Shown here in pieces: positions 18,416 through 26,940 of a stretch of 64,000 bases of DNA. The position numbers and the translations under genes are program-made. A model generated the notes under the pieces. The model was not told the origin of the DNA, did no database searches, and saw nothing but the letters and a program-made list of their open reading frames with translations. Position 1 is the stretch's first letter. Each line of letters opens with the position of its first letter. Source of the stretch: an uncultured Clostridia bacterium (GTDB lineage: Bacteria; Bacillota; Clostridia; UMGS1883); NCBI GenBank assembly GCA_947626145.1, contig CANQRB010000002.1:256339-320338 (forward strand), written 5' to 3'.

Positions 18416-18487
18416 TTATACTAATTCCTGCCCGGCACGGAAAATCCTTGCCACTCGGTTGATGCTTTTAAACAGGAATTGGTATTA
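18416..18487. repeat. 72-base element with 15-base inverted ends (MITE-like)
   Basis: Left end TTATACTAATTCCTG (18416-18430) and right end CAGGAATTGGTATTA (18473-18487) are inverted copies with two differences. The element fills half of the infB-rbfA gap in an otherwise tightly packed operon. It encodes nothing. It may be a miniature mobile element or an RNA hairpin within the transcript. Confidence 0.55.
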
Positions 18488-18534
18488 AATCAAAATATGG
18501 TCTGTCAAGGGACGGGCGCAAAGCTCCGCTGTGC

Positions 18535-20793
18535 CTAACGTTTAACCTCTTCCATTATGAAGCACTCCACATTGTCGCCTTCCTTGATGTCGTTGAACTT
18601 TTCAAAGGACATACCGCACTCGTAGCCCGACTGAACCTCCCGCACATCGTCCTTGAAGCGCTTCAGGGAGCTGAGCTCGCCCTCGTGGATAACTATGCCG
18701 TCACGGACAATGCGGACGCTGCACCCGCGCTGTATTTTGCCGTCGGAAACATAGCTGCCGGCGATGGTGCCAACGCCGCTGACCTTGAAGGTCTGGCGTA
18801 TTTCCGCATGGCCGATAACGACCTCCTTGAAGGTGGGGGCCAGCATACCCTTCATGGCCGCCTCGATCTCCTCGATGGCCTCGTAAATTACCCTGTACAT
18901 CCGCATATCCACCTTGGTGGACTCGGCGGCGCTGCGTCCGCCGGCGTCGGGCCGGACATTGAAGCCCACGATTATGGCGTTGCTGGCGGAAGCGAGGGTA
19001 ACGTCGCTCTCGGTGATGGCGCCGACGCCCCCGTGGATTACTTTGACCTTTACCTCGTCGTTGCTGAGCTTTTCAAGGCTCTGGCGGACGGCCTCAACGC
19101 TGCCCTGCACATCGGCCTTGACGATTATATTCAATTCCTTGGCGCTGCCTTCCTTCATGCGGTCGAAAAGGGTTTCCAGGCTTACCGCCTGATTGCCGGC
19201 CTGCTGGCTTTCGGCTTTCTGCTTCTGCTTGCGCTCCTCCACAACGGCCCTTGCCGCCCGCTCGTCGTCAACGGCGTAGAACAGGTCGCCGCCGTCGGGC
19301 ACCTCTCCAAGGCCCACTATCTCAACAGGGGTGGAGGGGAGAGCGGACTTCAGCTTGCGGCCCTTTTCGTCCACCATGGCTCTTATACGGCCGACAGCGG
19401 TACCGGCGACGATTATGTCGCCCACCTTAAGGGTGCCGTTCTGCACGAGGACGGTGGCCACGGGGCCGCGGCCCCGATCCAGCTTGGCCTCAATGACGGT
19501 GCCCTTGGCCTTGCGGTTGGGGTTGGCCTTCAACTCCCTCATTTCGGCGGTGAGGATCACCATTTCCAGCAGGGAGTCGATGTTCTTCTTCTGCTTTGCG
19601 CTGACCTCAACGCAGATAACGTCGCCGCCCCACTCCTCGGGAACAAGACCGTGCTCGGTGAGCTCCTGCTTTACCCGATCGGGATTGGCGCCTTCCTTAT
19701 CTATTTTGTTTATTGCCACAATGATGCTGACATTGGCTGCCTTGGCGTGGTTTATGGCCTCGATGGTCTGGGGCATGATGCCGTCGTCGGCGGCCACAAC
19801 CAGTATTGCTATATCCGTAACCTGAGCGCCTCGGGCACGCATGGCCGTGAAGGCCTCGTGTCCGGGTGTGTCAAGGAAGGCAATGGGATTTCCGTTGATG
19901 TTGACCATATAAGCGCCGATGTGCTGAGTAATGCCGCCGGCCTCGGAGGCGGTGACGTTGGTGGAGCGTATGGCGTCCAGCAGACTGGTCTTGCCGTGGT
20001 CTACGTGGCCCATAACGACCACCACGGGGGGACGGGGGACAAGGTCCTTTTCGTCGTCGGGCACGTCGTTGAAAAGCTTTTCCTCGGCGCTGACGATTAT
20101 TTCGTGCTCGACCTCGGCGCCCATTTCCTCGGCCACAAGGGAGGCGGTGTCATAGTCGATCGTATCGGTGACGGCGGCCATTACGCCCAGAACGATCAGC
20201 TTCTTTATTATTTCCGCCGGACTGGCTTTCATACGCGAGGCCAGCTCGCCCACGGAAATTTCGTCGGGAATGAGAACGTGAACCTTTTCCTGCTTGATTT
20301 TTTTCTTCGAATGGCGCAGATCTTCTTCGCGGCTGTTCCGCTGGTTTTTGCGGCTCCCCTGCTGAGGCTGGTTGTTGTTCTTCTTTTTGATCTTTTGCTT
20401 GCCCACCACGCTGTCCTTGATCTCCGGAGCCAGCGCCTCGGCCTTTTCCTTGGCCAGCTGCTTTTCCATATCTATGACGTTGGCCCTTGTGTCCACATAG
20501 CGGCGCGTCTTTTTGGGGGCGGGCTCGGCCGGAGTCTGGGGCTTTTCCTCTTTCTTTGGCTTTGGCTCGGGCTTGGGCTCCTCCTTGGGCCGGTTGGCCT
20601 CAAGATAGGCCTCTATGGTAGAGCCGTCGTCGTATTTCTGGGTGTAAAACTCCAGAACTATGTCCATTTCGGCCGGCTCAAGGCTGCTCTGGGAGTTTTT
20701 GTTCTTTCCTATATATTTTGTGACTAAGGCCGCAACTTCCTTTGCCGGTACATTGATGGCTTTTGCGACCGCACTGACCTTTGGTTTATTCAT
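18535..20793 (-). CDS. infB: Translation initiation factor IF-2
   Basis: 752 aa. A short IF2_N module at the start, a charged Lys/Glu/Pro-rich linker (about 70-180), a second IF2_N region, then the GTPase domain with G1 GHVDHGKT, G3 DTPGHEAF and G4 NKID, followed by the beta-barrel and C-terminal domains. It brings fMet-tRNA to the 30S subunit. The start overlaps the end of the L7Ae-family gene by 8 bases, so translation is coupled. Confidence 0.97.
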   Translation of the reverse strand: MNKPKVSAVAKAINVPAKEVAALVTKYIGKNKNSQSSLEPAEMDIVLEFYTQKYDDGSTIEAYLEANRPKEEPKPEPKPKKEEKPQTPAEPAPKKTRRYVDTRANVIDMEKQLAKEKAEALAPEIKDSVVGKQKIKKKNNNQPQQGSRKNQRNSREEDLRHSKKKIKQEKVHVLIPDEISVGELASRMKASPAEIIKKLIVLGVMAAVTDTIDYDTASLVAEEMGAEVEHEIIVSAEEKLFNDVPDDEKDLVPRPPVVVVMGHVDHGKTSLLDAIRSTNVTASEAGGITQHIGAYMVNINGNPIAFLDTPGHEAFTAMRARGAQVTDIAILVVAADDGIMPQTIEAINHAKAANVSIIVAINKIDKEGANPDRVKQELTEHGLVPEEWGGDVICVEVSAKQKKNIDSLLEMVILTAEMRELKANPNRKAKGTVIEAKLDRGRGPVATVLVQNGTLKVGDIIVAGTAVGRIRAMVDEKGRKLKSALPSTPVEIVGLGEVPDGGDLFYAVDDERAARAVVEERKQKQKAESQQAGNQAVSLETLFDRMKEGSAKELNIIVKADVQGSVEAVRQSLEKLSNDEVKVKVIHGGVGAITESDVTLASASNAIIVGFNVRPDAGGRSAAESTKVDMRMYRVIYEAIEEIEAAMKGMLAPTFKEVVIGHAEIRQTFKVSGVGTIAGSYVSDGKIQRGCSVRIVRDGIVIHEGELSSLKRFKDDVREVQSGYECGMSFEKFNDIKEGDNVECFIMEEVKR

Positions 20794-21109
20794 TGGGCGA
20801 TCCGTCCTTTCCAGTTAAATCATATTTCCGCGCCGCCGCGGCGAAGCTGTCGTCACAAACGCAGACAACGGGAGTGCTGCGTTTCCCCACGCTGCGGCTG
20901 AGCTCCTGTGAGGTGGAATGATACATGAGGGGAATTCCGTATTCACGGCACACGGCCTCTATCCGCCGCCGGTTGTCGGCGCCGATGTCCGTGGCGGCCA
21001 CCATCAGCTTGGCGCTGCCGTCTTCGGCGGCCCTTGCGGCGGAGAAAGCTCCGCACCGAACCTTACCGGCGCGCATCGCCAGCCCTATCAGACCGAGAAA
21101 ATTGTCCAT
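20786..21109 (-). CDS. ylxQ: L7Ae/L30e/Gadd45-family K-turn-binding protein (YlxQ)
   Basis: 107 aa. [16 protein letters not shown] and the [17 protein letters not shown] helix match the YlxQ ribosomal protein family, usually encoded between nusA-ylxR and infB. The ATG at 21109 has GGAGG 6-7 bases upstream; the start 15 bases earlier would place that site inside the gene. Probable RNA-binding accessory factor of the ribosome or of transcription. Confidence 0.88.
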   Translation of the reverse strand: MDNFLGLIGLAMRAGKVRCGAFSAARAAEDGSAKLMVAATDIGADNRRRIEAVCREYGIPLMYHSTSQELSRSVGKRSTPVVCVCDDSFAAAARKYDLTGKDGSPNE

Positions 21110-21150
21110 AATCAACCTCCTCACGGGAAAATCACGCGGTTTTCCATTTT

Positions 21151-21399
21151 TTATAACAGATCCTTGATACTGTCCCTGATTTCCTTCGGCACGCTGCCCT
21201 TAAAGGCCCGTTCCAGACCTCTGACCTTTTCCAGCCGTGAAACACAGTCCCCTTCCCGGCAGACATAGGCTCCACGGCCCGGCAGCTTGCCCGAAGGATC
21301 AAGGGCAAACTGGCCGTCCTTGCTGCGCACGACGCGGATAAGCTCGGTCTTATCCTTCATTGTGCGGCAGACGACACACATCCTCTGAGGTCTTGCCAT
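21151..21399 (-). CDS. ylxR: YlxR-family (DUF448) RNA-binding protein
   Basis: 82 aa. RMCVVCRTMKDKTELIRVVR and GRGAYVCREGDCV are the DUF448 signatures, with the CxxC pair retained. YlxR proteins bind RNA and have been linked to RNase P and transcription regulation in related Firmicutes. It lies 12 bases after nusA and 42 before ylxQ in the standard order. Confidence 0.92.
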   Translation of the reverse strand: MARPQRMCVVCRTMKDKTELIRVVRSKDGQFALDPSGKLPGRGAYVCREGDCVSRLEKVRGLERAFKGSVPKEIRDSIKDLL

Positions 21400-21411
21400 G
21401 GCGGTGCCTCC

Positions 21412-22473
21412 TTAATCTTCTTTTTCCTTTTCCGTCTGTTCTGACGGCTCGCCGTCGCATTTTATATCTATTTTCCAGCCCGTAAGTCGGGCGGCAAGAC
21501 GGGCGTTCTGGCCCTCCTTGCCTATGGCCAGCGAGAGTTGGTCGGCCGGTACTATTACAAGGGCGCTCTTGCCGGATTCGTCTATATCCACGCTCAGCAC
21601 CTGAGCGGGGCTCAGGGCGGCGCTGATGTACTCGGCGGGATTGTCGCTGTACTGAACGATGTCTATTTTTTCGCCGCAGAGCTCATCGACCACGGCGCCC
21701 ACTCTGGCACCCTTGGGGCCGACGCAGGAGCCCACGGCGTCCACGTTTTCGTCCTCGGCATAGACCGAAATTTTGCTGCGGCTGCCGGGCTCACGGGTGA
21801 CGTTCTTTACGATTACCGTTCCGTCGGCGATCTCGGGCACCTCAAGCTCAAAGAGCTTCCGCACCAGATTGGGATGGGTGCGGCTTATCATCAGCGAAAT
21901 TGCCCTGTTGCTCTTGCTGACCTCAAAGACGAACACCTTTATTTTTTTGCCGGGGTAGTATTCCTCGCCGGGAATTTGTTCGCCGGGCATGAGCACCGAC
22001 TCGGCCGTGCCGAGATCCACCAGCACGCCTCTGCGGTCTACCTTTTCCACCTTGCCGGTCATGATGTCGTTTTTCTTGTCGTTGTATTCCTCATACATTG
22101 AGCCCCGTTCGGCTTCCCGAATTTTCTGCACTACCATCTGCTTGGCCGTTATTGCGGCAATTCTGCCGAACTTTGCCGGATCGGCGTGAAATTCCACCAC
22201 GTCGCCAACCTTATATGCCGGGCTGATCTCCAGAGCGTCGTCCAGACTGATTTCCAAAGCGTCGTCCAGTACCTCTTCGACCACTGTCTTGCGGCAGTAA
22301 ACTTTGATGTCGCCGGTCTTTCTGTCCAGCTCGGCCACGCAGTCCGCCGCCTGGCCCAGATGCTTCTTGTACGCGGTGGCCACCGCCGCCTCCAGGGCCT
22401 GACACATTACTTCTTTCTTTATATTCCTTTCCTTCTCGAGAAGGTCAAGGGCCAGTAAAAGCTCACTGTTCAT
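21412..22473 (-). CDS. nusA: Transcription termination/antitermination factor NusA
   Basis: 353 aa. The N-terminal RNAP-binding domain is followed by S1 (about 130-200; MTGKVEKVDRRGVLVDLG) and two KH domains (SRTHPNLVRKLFELEVPEI; GPKGARVGAVVDEL; AIGKEGQNARLAARLTGWKI). It ends in an acidic tail and has no C-terminal repeats, as is usual for Firmicutes. It controls pausing and termination on RNA polymerase. It is second in the operon after rimP. Confidence 0.96.
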   Translation of the reverse strand: MNSELLLALDLLEKERNIKKEVMCQALEAAVATAYKKHLGQAADCVAELDRKTGDIKVYCRKTVVEEVLDDALEISLDDALEISPAYKVGDVVEFHADPAKFGRIAAITAKQMVVQKIREAERGSMYEEYNDKKNDIMTGKVEKVDRRGVLVDLGTAESVLMPGEQIPGEEYYPGKKIKVFVFEVSKSNRAISLMISRTHPNLVRKLFELEVPEIADGTVIVKNVTREPGSRSKISVYAEDENVDAVGSCVGPKGARVGAVVDELCGEKIDIVQYSDNPAEYISAALSPAQVLSVDIDESGKSALVIVPADQLSLAIGKEGQNARLAARLTGWKIDIKCDGEPSEQTEKEKED

Positions 22474-22503
22474 TTTTGATAAACACTCCTATCCGTAAAA
22501 CCT

Positions 22504-22962
22504 CTAAAACTCCACCGCAAGCCTTATGCTCGCGGTCTTACCCTTTTCAAGCATTACCCGTTCGCCGTTCAGCTCGAGAGAAATCACACCGTGGTCATAG
22601 CCCAGCAGTTTGGCGGTGAAGCTCTTGCTGCCCATAAAGGGGGCAAAGGTCTTTATATCCACATTTTTCCCCACGGCTTTTTCAAAGTGCCAGTCTCTGC
22701 GGAGCCGCCTGTCCAGTCCCGGTGACGAAACTTCAAAAATATACGGATCCTTGATGAAGTCCAGCTCGGTGTCCAACAGGTCGTTGAGCGCGACGCTCAC
22801 CCGTTCGCAGTCGTCCACATCAACGCCGCCGTCCTTGTCGATATAGAGCCGCAGATAGTAGCTGCCGCCCTCTTTAACATATTCAGCGTCATAAATGTAA
22901 ACTCCGTTTTCGTCGCAGACAGGGCCGGCCAGCTTTTCCAGTACCGCTTCCGCCTTTGCCAT
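22504..22962 (-). CDS. rimP: Ribosome maturation factor RimP
   Basis: 152 aa from the ATG at 22962, which has AAAGGA 8 bases upstream. A longer open frame to 23043 would run through the leader hairpin and is not the gene. Motifs YLRLYIDKDGGVDVDDCERVS and EVSSPGLDRRLR are characteristic. RimP acts in 30S maturation. First gene of the operon. Confidence 0.94.
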   Translation of the reverse strand: MAKAEAVLEKLAGPVCDENGVYIYDAEYVKEGGSYYLRLYIDKDGGVDVDDCERVSVALNDLLDTELDFIKDPYIFEVSSPGLDRRLRRDWHFEKAVGKNVDIKTFAPFMGSKSFTAKLLGYDHGVISLELNGERVMLEKGKTASIRLAVEF

Positions 22963-23009
22963 AAAATCAGTCCTTTCCGACCGTGAAAAATAGTGTTTTT
23001 CTAAAACAG

Positions 23010-23033
23010 AGGAGTGAGCTTTCGCCCACTCCT
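23010..23033 (-). promoter_or_regulatory. GAAA-capped hairpin in the rimP 5' leader
   Basis: On the minus strand AGGAGTGGGC-GAAA-GCTCACTCCT forms a 10-base stem (one G-U pair) with a GNRA tetraloop, starting about 10 bases after the predicted transcription start and ending about 48 bases before the rimP ATG. It is followed by TTTTAG, too weak for a clear terminator. Position and shape suggest a regulatory or stabilising leader. Confidence 0.6.
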
Positions 23034-23048
23034 GTCTTACCATAAGCT

Positions 23049-23077
23049 ATTATAGCACTATTATTAATAAAATGCAA
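23049..23077 (-). promoter_or_regulatory. Sigma-A-type promoter of the rimP-nusA-infB-ribF operon
   Basis: Minus strand: TTGCAT (23072-23077), 17-base spacer, TATAAT (23049-23054). Confidence 0.8.
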
Positions 23078-23118
23078 GTGTTTTTTTGAAATTAATGTAA
23101 AATTTTTTTCGCCGTAAC

Positions 23119-24393
23119 TTAAATAAAAAGTATCATGTCATAATATGGGTTGATATTTAACGCGCGCTGGTTCATGGTGTCGGCCACGGCGAGTATATCC
23201 TGCTGGGATAAGCCCTTCGCCGCCAGCTCGGCCTCAAAATTTATGTGCTCGATAACGAAGCCGAGGGCCAGCCTGTCAAGGGCAAAGCCGCTGATGCCGA
23301 CGGAGCGCAGTATATCGCCGAAGCCACTGTTCTCCAGCCGTGAGCTCATGTCTATGGCGTCGGCTATAACCTCGCTGTCGATGAGGCCATATTGCTCGGC
23401 CGTCTGCATTAGCACCTCCGCCCCGGCGTAGTGGTTAAGGGCGATGCGTACCGCCGCCGCGCTGTTGGGCAGACCGATGTATTCCGCGTCGGTTCCGCTG
23501 TAGGCCTGATTGAGGTTCCCGGCGTTGATTGTGCCGAGGATGCCCGAACGGTAGGAGTACAGGGCGGAGAGCAGAAAGGCCCGATAGTTGCCCTCGTAGA
23601 AATCGACGCCGCCTATGGAGCCGATTACGTTGGCGTCCTTTTCGTTCTTTTTGCTTTCGGTCATAAAGTTGGCGGATAGCAGCGTCAGCTTTTGATCGGC
23701 CTCGTCTTTAAGGGCGGACAGCCTTTGAGTGATCTCCGCTCCGGCGGTTGGATGGGCCTTGTGTGCCCGGTTCATCAGTGCGCAGACCTCCGCCCGGGTA
23801 ATGGTGTCATAAGGGCGGAAGCAGCCAAGGTCGTCGCCCTTCATAAGTCCGTTGAGGACGGCCGCGGCGGTAAGGCTTACGGTCACGCTGTCGCCGGCGA
23901 AGGTGTCCCTGTCGTTGAAGGCGGAAATGACCTGTGCCGCCTCCTCCGGAGCGACGCCGCCGGTTCCGTAGAAGGCCAGCAGGCCCGCGGCGGCCTCTAT
24001 GCGGGTGAGATATTCGGTGCCGCCGAAGCTCCTGCCGTAGCCGCTGCCCAGAGCCGCGGGCACATTACCGGCGAAGCTGTCCATAACAAGAGCCTTGAAG
24101 TTCAGGGCGTAAGGTGCGAACCAGTCGCCGCGGTTCACGTCGTCAAAAACCAGCACGCTGTTTCTCGTGGTGGGCAAGTCATAAAGCTCGCTCAGGATGG
24201 TGGCGTATTCGCTCCTTGTGATTTTTGCGTCGGGGCCGAAGCGTCCGTCCCCGTAGCCGCTGACCGCGCCAAGACGGGCTATGGCGTCTATGTCGGCCTC
24301 AGCCCAGTGGCCTCCGGTGTCGCTGAAGGTCGCCGCATGAACGGAAACCGTCAGCAGTGACAGTGTTACTATCAGTGAAATTAATTTTTTCAT
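23119..24393 (-). CDS. Secreted SLH-domain protein of unknown function
   Basis: 424 aa. Signal peptide (LISLIVTLSLLTVSVHAA), then three SLH-type repeats up to about residue 215 (FSDTGGHWAEADIDAIARLG, GYGDGRFGPDAKITRSEYA, CFRPYDTITRAEVCALMNRA). The C-terminal 200 residues are helical and match nothing I recognise. SLH repeats bind pyruvylated secondary cell-wall polymer, so the protein should sit on the cell surface. ATG 24393 is preceded by GGAG at 8 bases. It is last in the purD-side gene run, 20 bases after the anchored protein gene. Confidence 0.8.
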   Translation of the reverse strand: MKKLISLIVTLSLLTVSVHAATFSDTGGHWAEADIDAIARLGAVSGYGDGRFGPDAKITRSEYATILSELYDLPTTRNSVLVFDDVNRGDWFAPYALNFKALVMDSFAGNVPAALGSGYGRSFGGTEYLTRIEAAAGLLAFYGTGGVAPEEAAQVISAFNDRDTFAGDSVTVSLTAAAVLNGLMKGDDLGCFRPYDTITRAEVCALMNRAHKAHPTAGAEITQRLSALKDEADQKLTLLSANFMTESKKNEKDANVIGSIGGVDFYEGNYRAFLLSALYSYRSGILGTINAGNLNQAYSGTDAEYIGLPNSAAAVRIALNHYAGAEVLMQTAEQYGLIDSEVIADAIDMSSRLENSGFGDILRSVGISGFALDRLALGFVIEHINFEAELAAKGLSQQDILAVADTMNQRALNINPYYDMILFI

Positions 24394-24413
24394 GGGTATC
24401 ACTCCAATAATTT

Positions 24414-24893
24414 TTAAAACAGCATTTCTATGTGGAAGCCAAGCTTGTCGCCTAAATTCACACCGGCGGAGTAAAGGGCATAGCAGCCGCCGCCGCTGAC
24501 GTCGGTCTTGAATACCGGCCCCCAGGTTTCGCCCTGGAATTCCTCATATATGCTCTGACCGGTCATTTCGGTCACGTTGTACCGGTGGCCCTCGCTGCTG
24601 AGGGCGGTGTAATACTCTTTAAGCTCGTCAAGCGAAGCGTCGCTTTTGAGCAGTACCCCGGCTATGCAATGTATGGTATCGTCATTGCCGCCGGCGTATC
24701 GGCAGCCTACGTAGGTGTCGCTCTCCACGATAGAGGTGTTCGGCGGCAAAGGCAGCCGCAGCAGCTCGCGCTTCACCTTATTTACAACTATATGGTTGTA
24801 GCACTGGGGGATTGCAAACGGCAGACTTATGACAAAAACGATGAGCAAAAAAATGAACAGAACCGATTTCACCGTTTTCATAAGGTTTTTCAT
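24414..24893 (-). CDS. Membrane-anchored hypothetical protein
   Basis: 159 aa from ATG 24893, with GGAGG 7 bases upstream; a longer open frame upstream is antisense-like and lies in the SLOG gene. One N-terminal membrane segment (about 10-32) leads to a soluble extracytoplasmic domain with two cysteines (VGCRYAGG, IHCIAGV) and one later (GGGCYALY). No family recognised. The start overlaps the SLOG gene stop by 4 bases (ATGA). Confidence 0.7.
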   Translation of the reverse strand: MKNLMKTVKSVLFIFLLIVFVISLPFAIPQCYNHIVVNKVKRELLRLPLPPNTSIVESDTYVGCRYAGGNDDTIHCIAGVLLKSDASLDELKEYYTALSSEGHRYNVTEMTGQSIYEEFQGETWGPVFKTDVSGGGCYALYSAGVNLGDKLGFHIEMLF

Positions 24894-25405
24894 TTCTGTT
24901 CCTCCAGCAGATTGATTATCCTTATCCCTTTCTGTTCCGCAAAGCGCACGGTCTGACCCGTTCCGCTGGCTCGGCGTGTGCTGTCGTACCAGCATACGCA
25001 GCAGTCGGCGGCCTCCACAAGCCGCAGGTTCCGCTTTTTCATGCAGCCGGGAAAGTATTCCGGTGCGAGAGTTTCCACATCGTCGGCCCGCTCCGCCACG
25101 TTGTTCAGCAGGGCGACGGACTCCGGCTCCCATTGACGGGTGAAGTCACTGACCGGACAGGGCAATACCAAATGCAGCCTTATGTCCGGATATTTGGCCC
25201 GCAGGGCCAGCACCGTCCGGGCGCAGACCGTGTCCCAGCCTTGGGCGCCTCCGGCGTAGAAGTCCGCCGCCCCGCCGTCGATGAGAGCTTCCATAGTTTT
25301 TCGCAGCCGAACCTTGTCCCCGTTTGAAAGACGGAGCTGCCGGTGACCGGTGAAGCACACCGAGCGTATCGGCCCCTGGGGCAGTAAATTCCACAGACTG
25401 TCCAT
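24890..25405 (-). CDS. SLOG-family (DUF1273-like) nucleotide-binding protein
   Basis: 171 aa. RSVCFTGHRQL, YAGGAQGWDTVCARTVL and SGTGQTVRFAEQKGIRIINL are typical of the SLOG/DUF1273 superfamily (YpsA-like), Rossmannoid proteins thought to bind nucleotide ligands. The ATG at 25405 overlaps the purD stop codon (TGATG), so it is translated from the same mRNA as purD. The ligand is unknown; a link to nucleotide metabolism is suggested only by this position. Confidence 0.8.
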   Translation of the reverse strand: MDSLWNLLPQGPIRSVCFTGHRQLRLSNGDKVRLRKTMEALIDGGAADFYAGGAQGWDTVCARTVLALRAKYPDIRLHLVLPCPVSDFTRQWEPESVALLNNVAERADDVETLAPEYFPGCMKKRNLRLVEAADCCVCWYDSTRRASGTGQTVRFAEQKGIRIINLLEEQK

Positions 25406-26673
25406 CAATATTTTTTTATGCCTATGTCATGGCGGAAGTGCATTTTGTCAAAATGCACTTTTTCCACGGCCTCGTAGGCCCGCTTTATGGCGGCGTCGAG
25501 GCTGTCTGCCAGAGCGGTTACGCCCAGCACCCGGCCCCCGGCGGTGAGAAGCCTGCCGCCCTCGCGCTTTGTTCCGGCGTGGAACACGGTGACGCCCTCC
25601 ATGGCCTCGGCCTCGGCTATGCCGGTGATCTCTTTGCCGCTCTCGTACTTTTCGGGATAGCCGCCGCTGGCCGCAACCACGCAGACGCAGCCACCGTCCT
25701 TCCATTTTATGTCAACTTCATCAAGGCGTTCATCGATTATGGCCTCGAATATCTCCAGCAGATCTCCCTCCAGCCTCGGCAGCACCACCTGAGTTTCCGG
25801 GTCGCCGAAGCGGCAGTTGTACTCGATTACCTTGACCCCGTCCTTTGTGGACATAAGGCCGAAGTAAAGCACGCCCTTGAAGGTGCGGCCCTCGGCGTTC
25901 ATGGCCGCCATTGTGGGGAGGAAAATGTTCTCCATGCACTCCTTCTCCATTTCGGGAGTGTATATGCGGCTGGGGGAGAAGGTGCCCATGCCGCCGGTGT
26001 TCAGGCCCTGATCGTTGTCGTAGGCCCGCTTGTGATCCTGAGCGGAAACCATGGGCCGCATGGTTTTTCCGTCAGTGAAGGCCAGAACGGATATTTCCGG
26101 TCCGGTGAGGAACTCCTCAATGACCACCCGGTTGCCGCTGTCGCCGAACTTTTTGTCCTCCATTATCTCCTTTACGCCGGCCTCGGCCTCGGCCTCATCC
26201 TTGGCGATGATAACGCCCTTGCCAAGCGCCAGACCCTCGGCCTTAATGACGGCGGGGTAGCTGTTCCGTGCCCTTATGTAGGCCATGGCCTTTTCCGGAT
26301 CGTCAAAGACCTCGTAGGCGGCGGTGGGGATGTGATATTTTTTCATCAGCTCCTTGCTGAAAACCTTGCTGCCCTCAATTATGGCGGCGTTGGCCCTTGG
26401 GCCGAAGGCCCGAAGGCCCCGGCTTTCCAGCAGATCGACAAGGCCCATTACCAACGGGTCGTCGGGAGCCACCACGGTCAGATCGATTTTCTCCTTTTCG
26501 GCAAAGTCGGCTATGGCCTCGATGTCCGTGGCCTTGATTGGCACACAGGTAGCTATTTCGGCTATGCCGCCGTTGCCAGGGGCGCAGTACAGCTCCGTCA
26601 CCTTCGGGCTCTGCCTCAGCTTCCAGCATATGGTGTGTTCGCGGCCTCCGCCGCCAACGACAAGTACCTTCAT
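25405..26673 (-). CDS. purD: Phosphoribosylamine-glycine ligase (GAR synthetase)
   Basis: 422 aa ATP-grasp enzyme. MKVLVVGGGGREHTICWKL at the N-terminus, GLALGKGVIIAK and the metal-binding EYNCRFGDPETQ loop are diagnostic. It catalyses step two of de novo purine synthesis, joining glycine to phosphoribosylamine. It is separated from the upstream AICAR formyltransferase gene by 267 bases of hairpin-rich DNA. Confidence 0.96.
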   Translation of the reverse strand: MKVLVVGGGGREHTICWKLRQSPKVTELYCAPGNGGIAEIATCVPIKATDIEAIADFAEKEKIDLTVVAPDDPLVMGLVDLLESRGLRAFGPRANAAIIEGSKVFSKELMKKYHIPTAAYEVFDDPEKAMAYIRARNSYPAVIKAEGLALGKGVIIAKDEAEAEAGVKEIMEDKKFGDSGNRVVIEEFLTGPEISVLAFTDGKTMRPMVSAQDHKRAYDNDQGLNTGGMGTFSPSRIYTPEMEKECMENIFLPTMAAMNAEGRTFKGVLYFGLMSTKDGVKVIEYNCRFGDPETQVVLPRLEGDLLEIFEAIIDERLDEVDIKWKDGGCVCVVAASGGYPEKYESGKEITGIAEAEAMEGVTVFHAGTKREGGRLLTAGGRVLGVTALADSLDAAIKRAYEAVEKVHFDKMHFRHDIGIKKY

Positions 26674-26745
26674 ATTTATTGCTCCTTTTTCGCGGCGCGT
26701 CGGTGCGCCGCACGATTTATGTCAAATATTGTAAGATTAGCCACA

Positions 26746-26934
26746 GGGGAAACCGCCCGGGTTGCCCCGCGCAAATTCAACTAAAATAAAATCCATCAAA
26801 TTCCGGGGCGTGTACCCGGAATTTGATACCTTAATCGGGGTAGGAAATTTGTCCTCCCGGGCAAATTTCCGTAAGCGAAAGCGCCCGATGCGGAAGGGGG
26901 TCTTACGGGGGAAACCGCTCGGGTTTCCCCCGTA
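26746..26934. repeat. Cluster of four hairpins between AICARFT and purD
   Basis: The 267-base gap contains: GGGGAAACC/GGTTGCCCC (26746-26768, one mismatch), a perfect 13-base stem ATCAAATTCCGGG/CCCGGAATTTGAT (26795-26827), GGAAATTTG/CAAATTTCC (26843-26870), and a perfect 13-base stem TACGGGGGAAACC/GGTTTCCCCCGTA (26904-26934). The first and last share GGGGAAACCGC(C/T)CGGGTT, so they may be the ends of a repeat element about 190 bases long. No T-run follows any stem on the minus strand. No coding capacity is visible. Confidence 0.6.
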
Positions 26935-26940
26935 CTTGTA

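Noticed and set aside
18685-20727. 680-codon open frame antisense to infB
   Set aside because: It mirrors the infB codons exactly, has no ribosome site or family, and is a by-product of GC-rich codon use. The same applies to long antisense frames over purM, dxs, lepA and the THUMP gene.
24894-25133. Longer N-terminus (80 extra codons) for the anchored protein at 24414-24893
   Set aside because: That part is out of frame with the SLOG gene it overlaps, and an ATG with GGAGG gives a normal membrane anchor at 24893.
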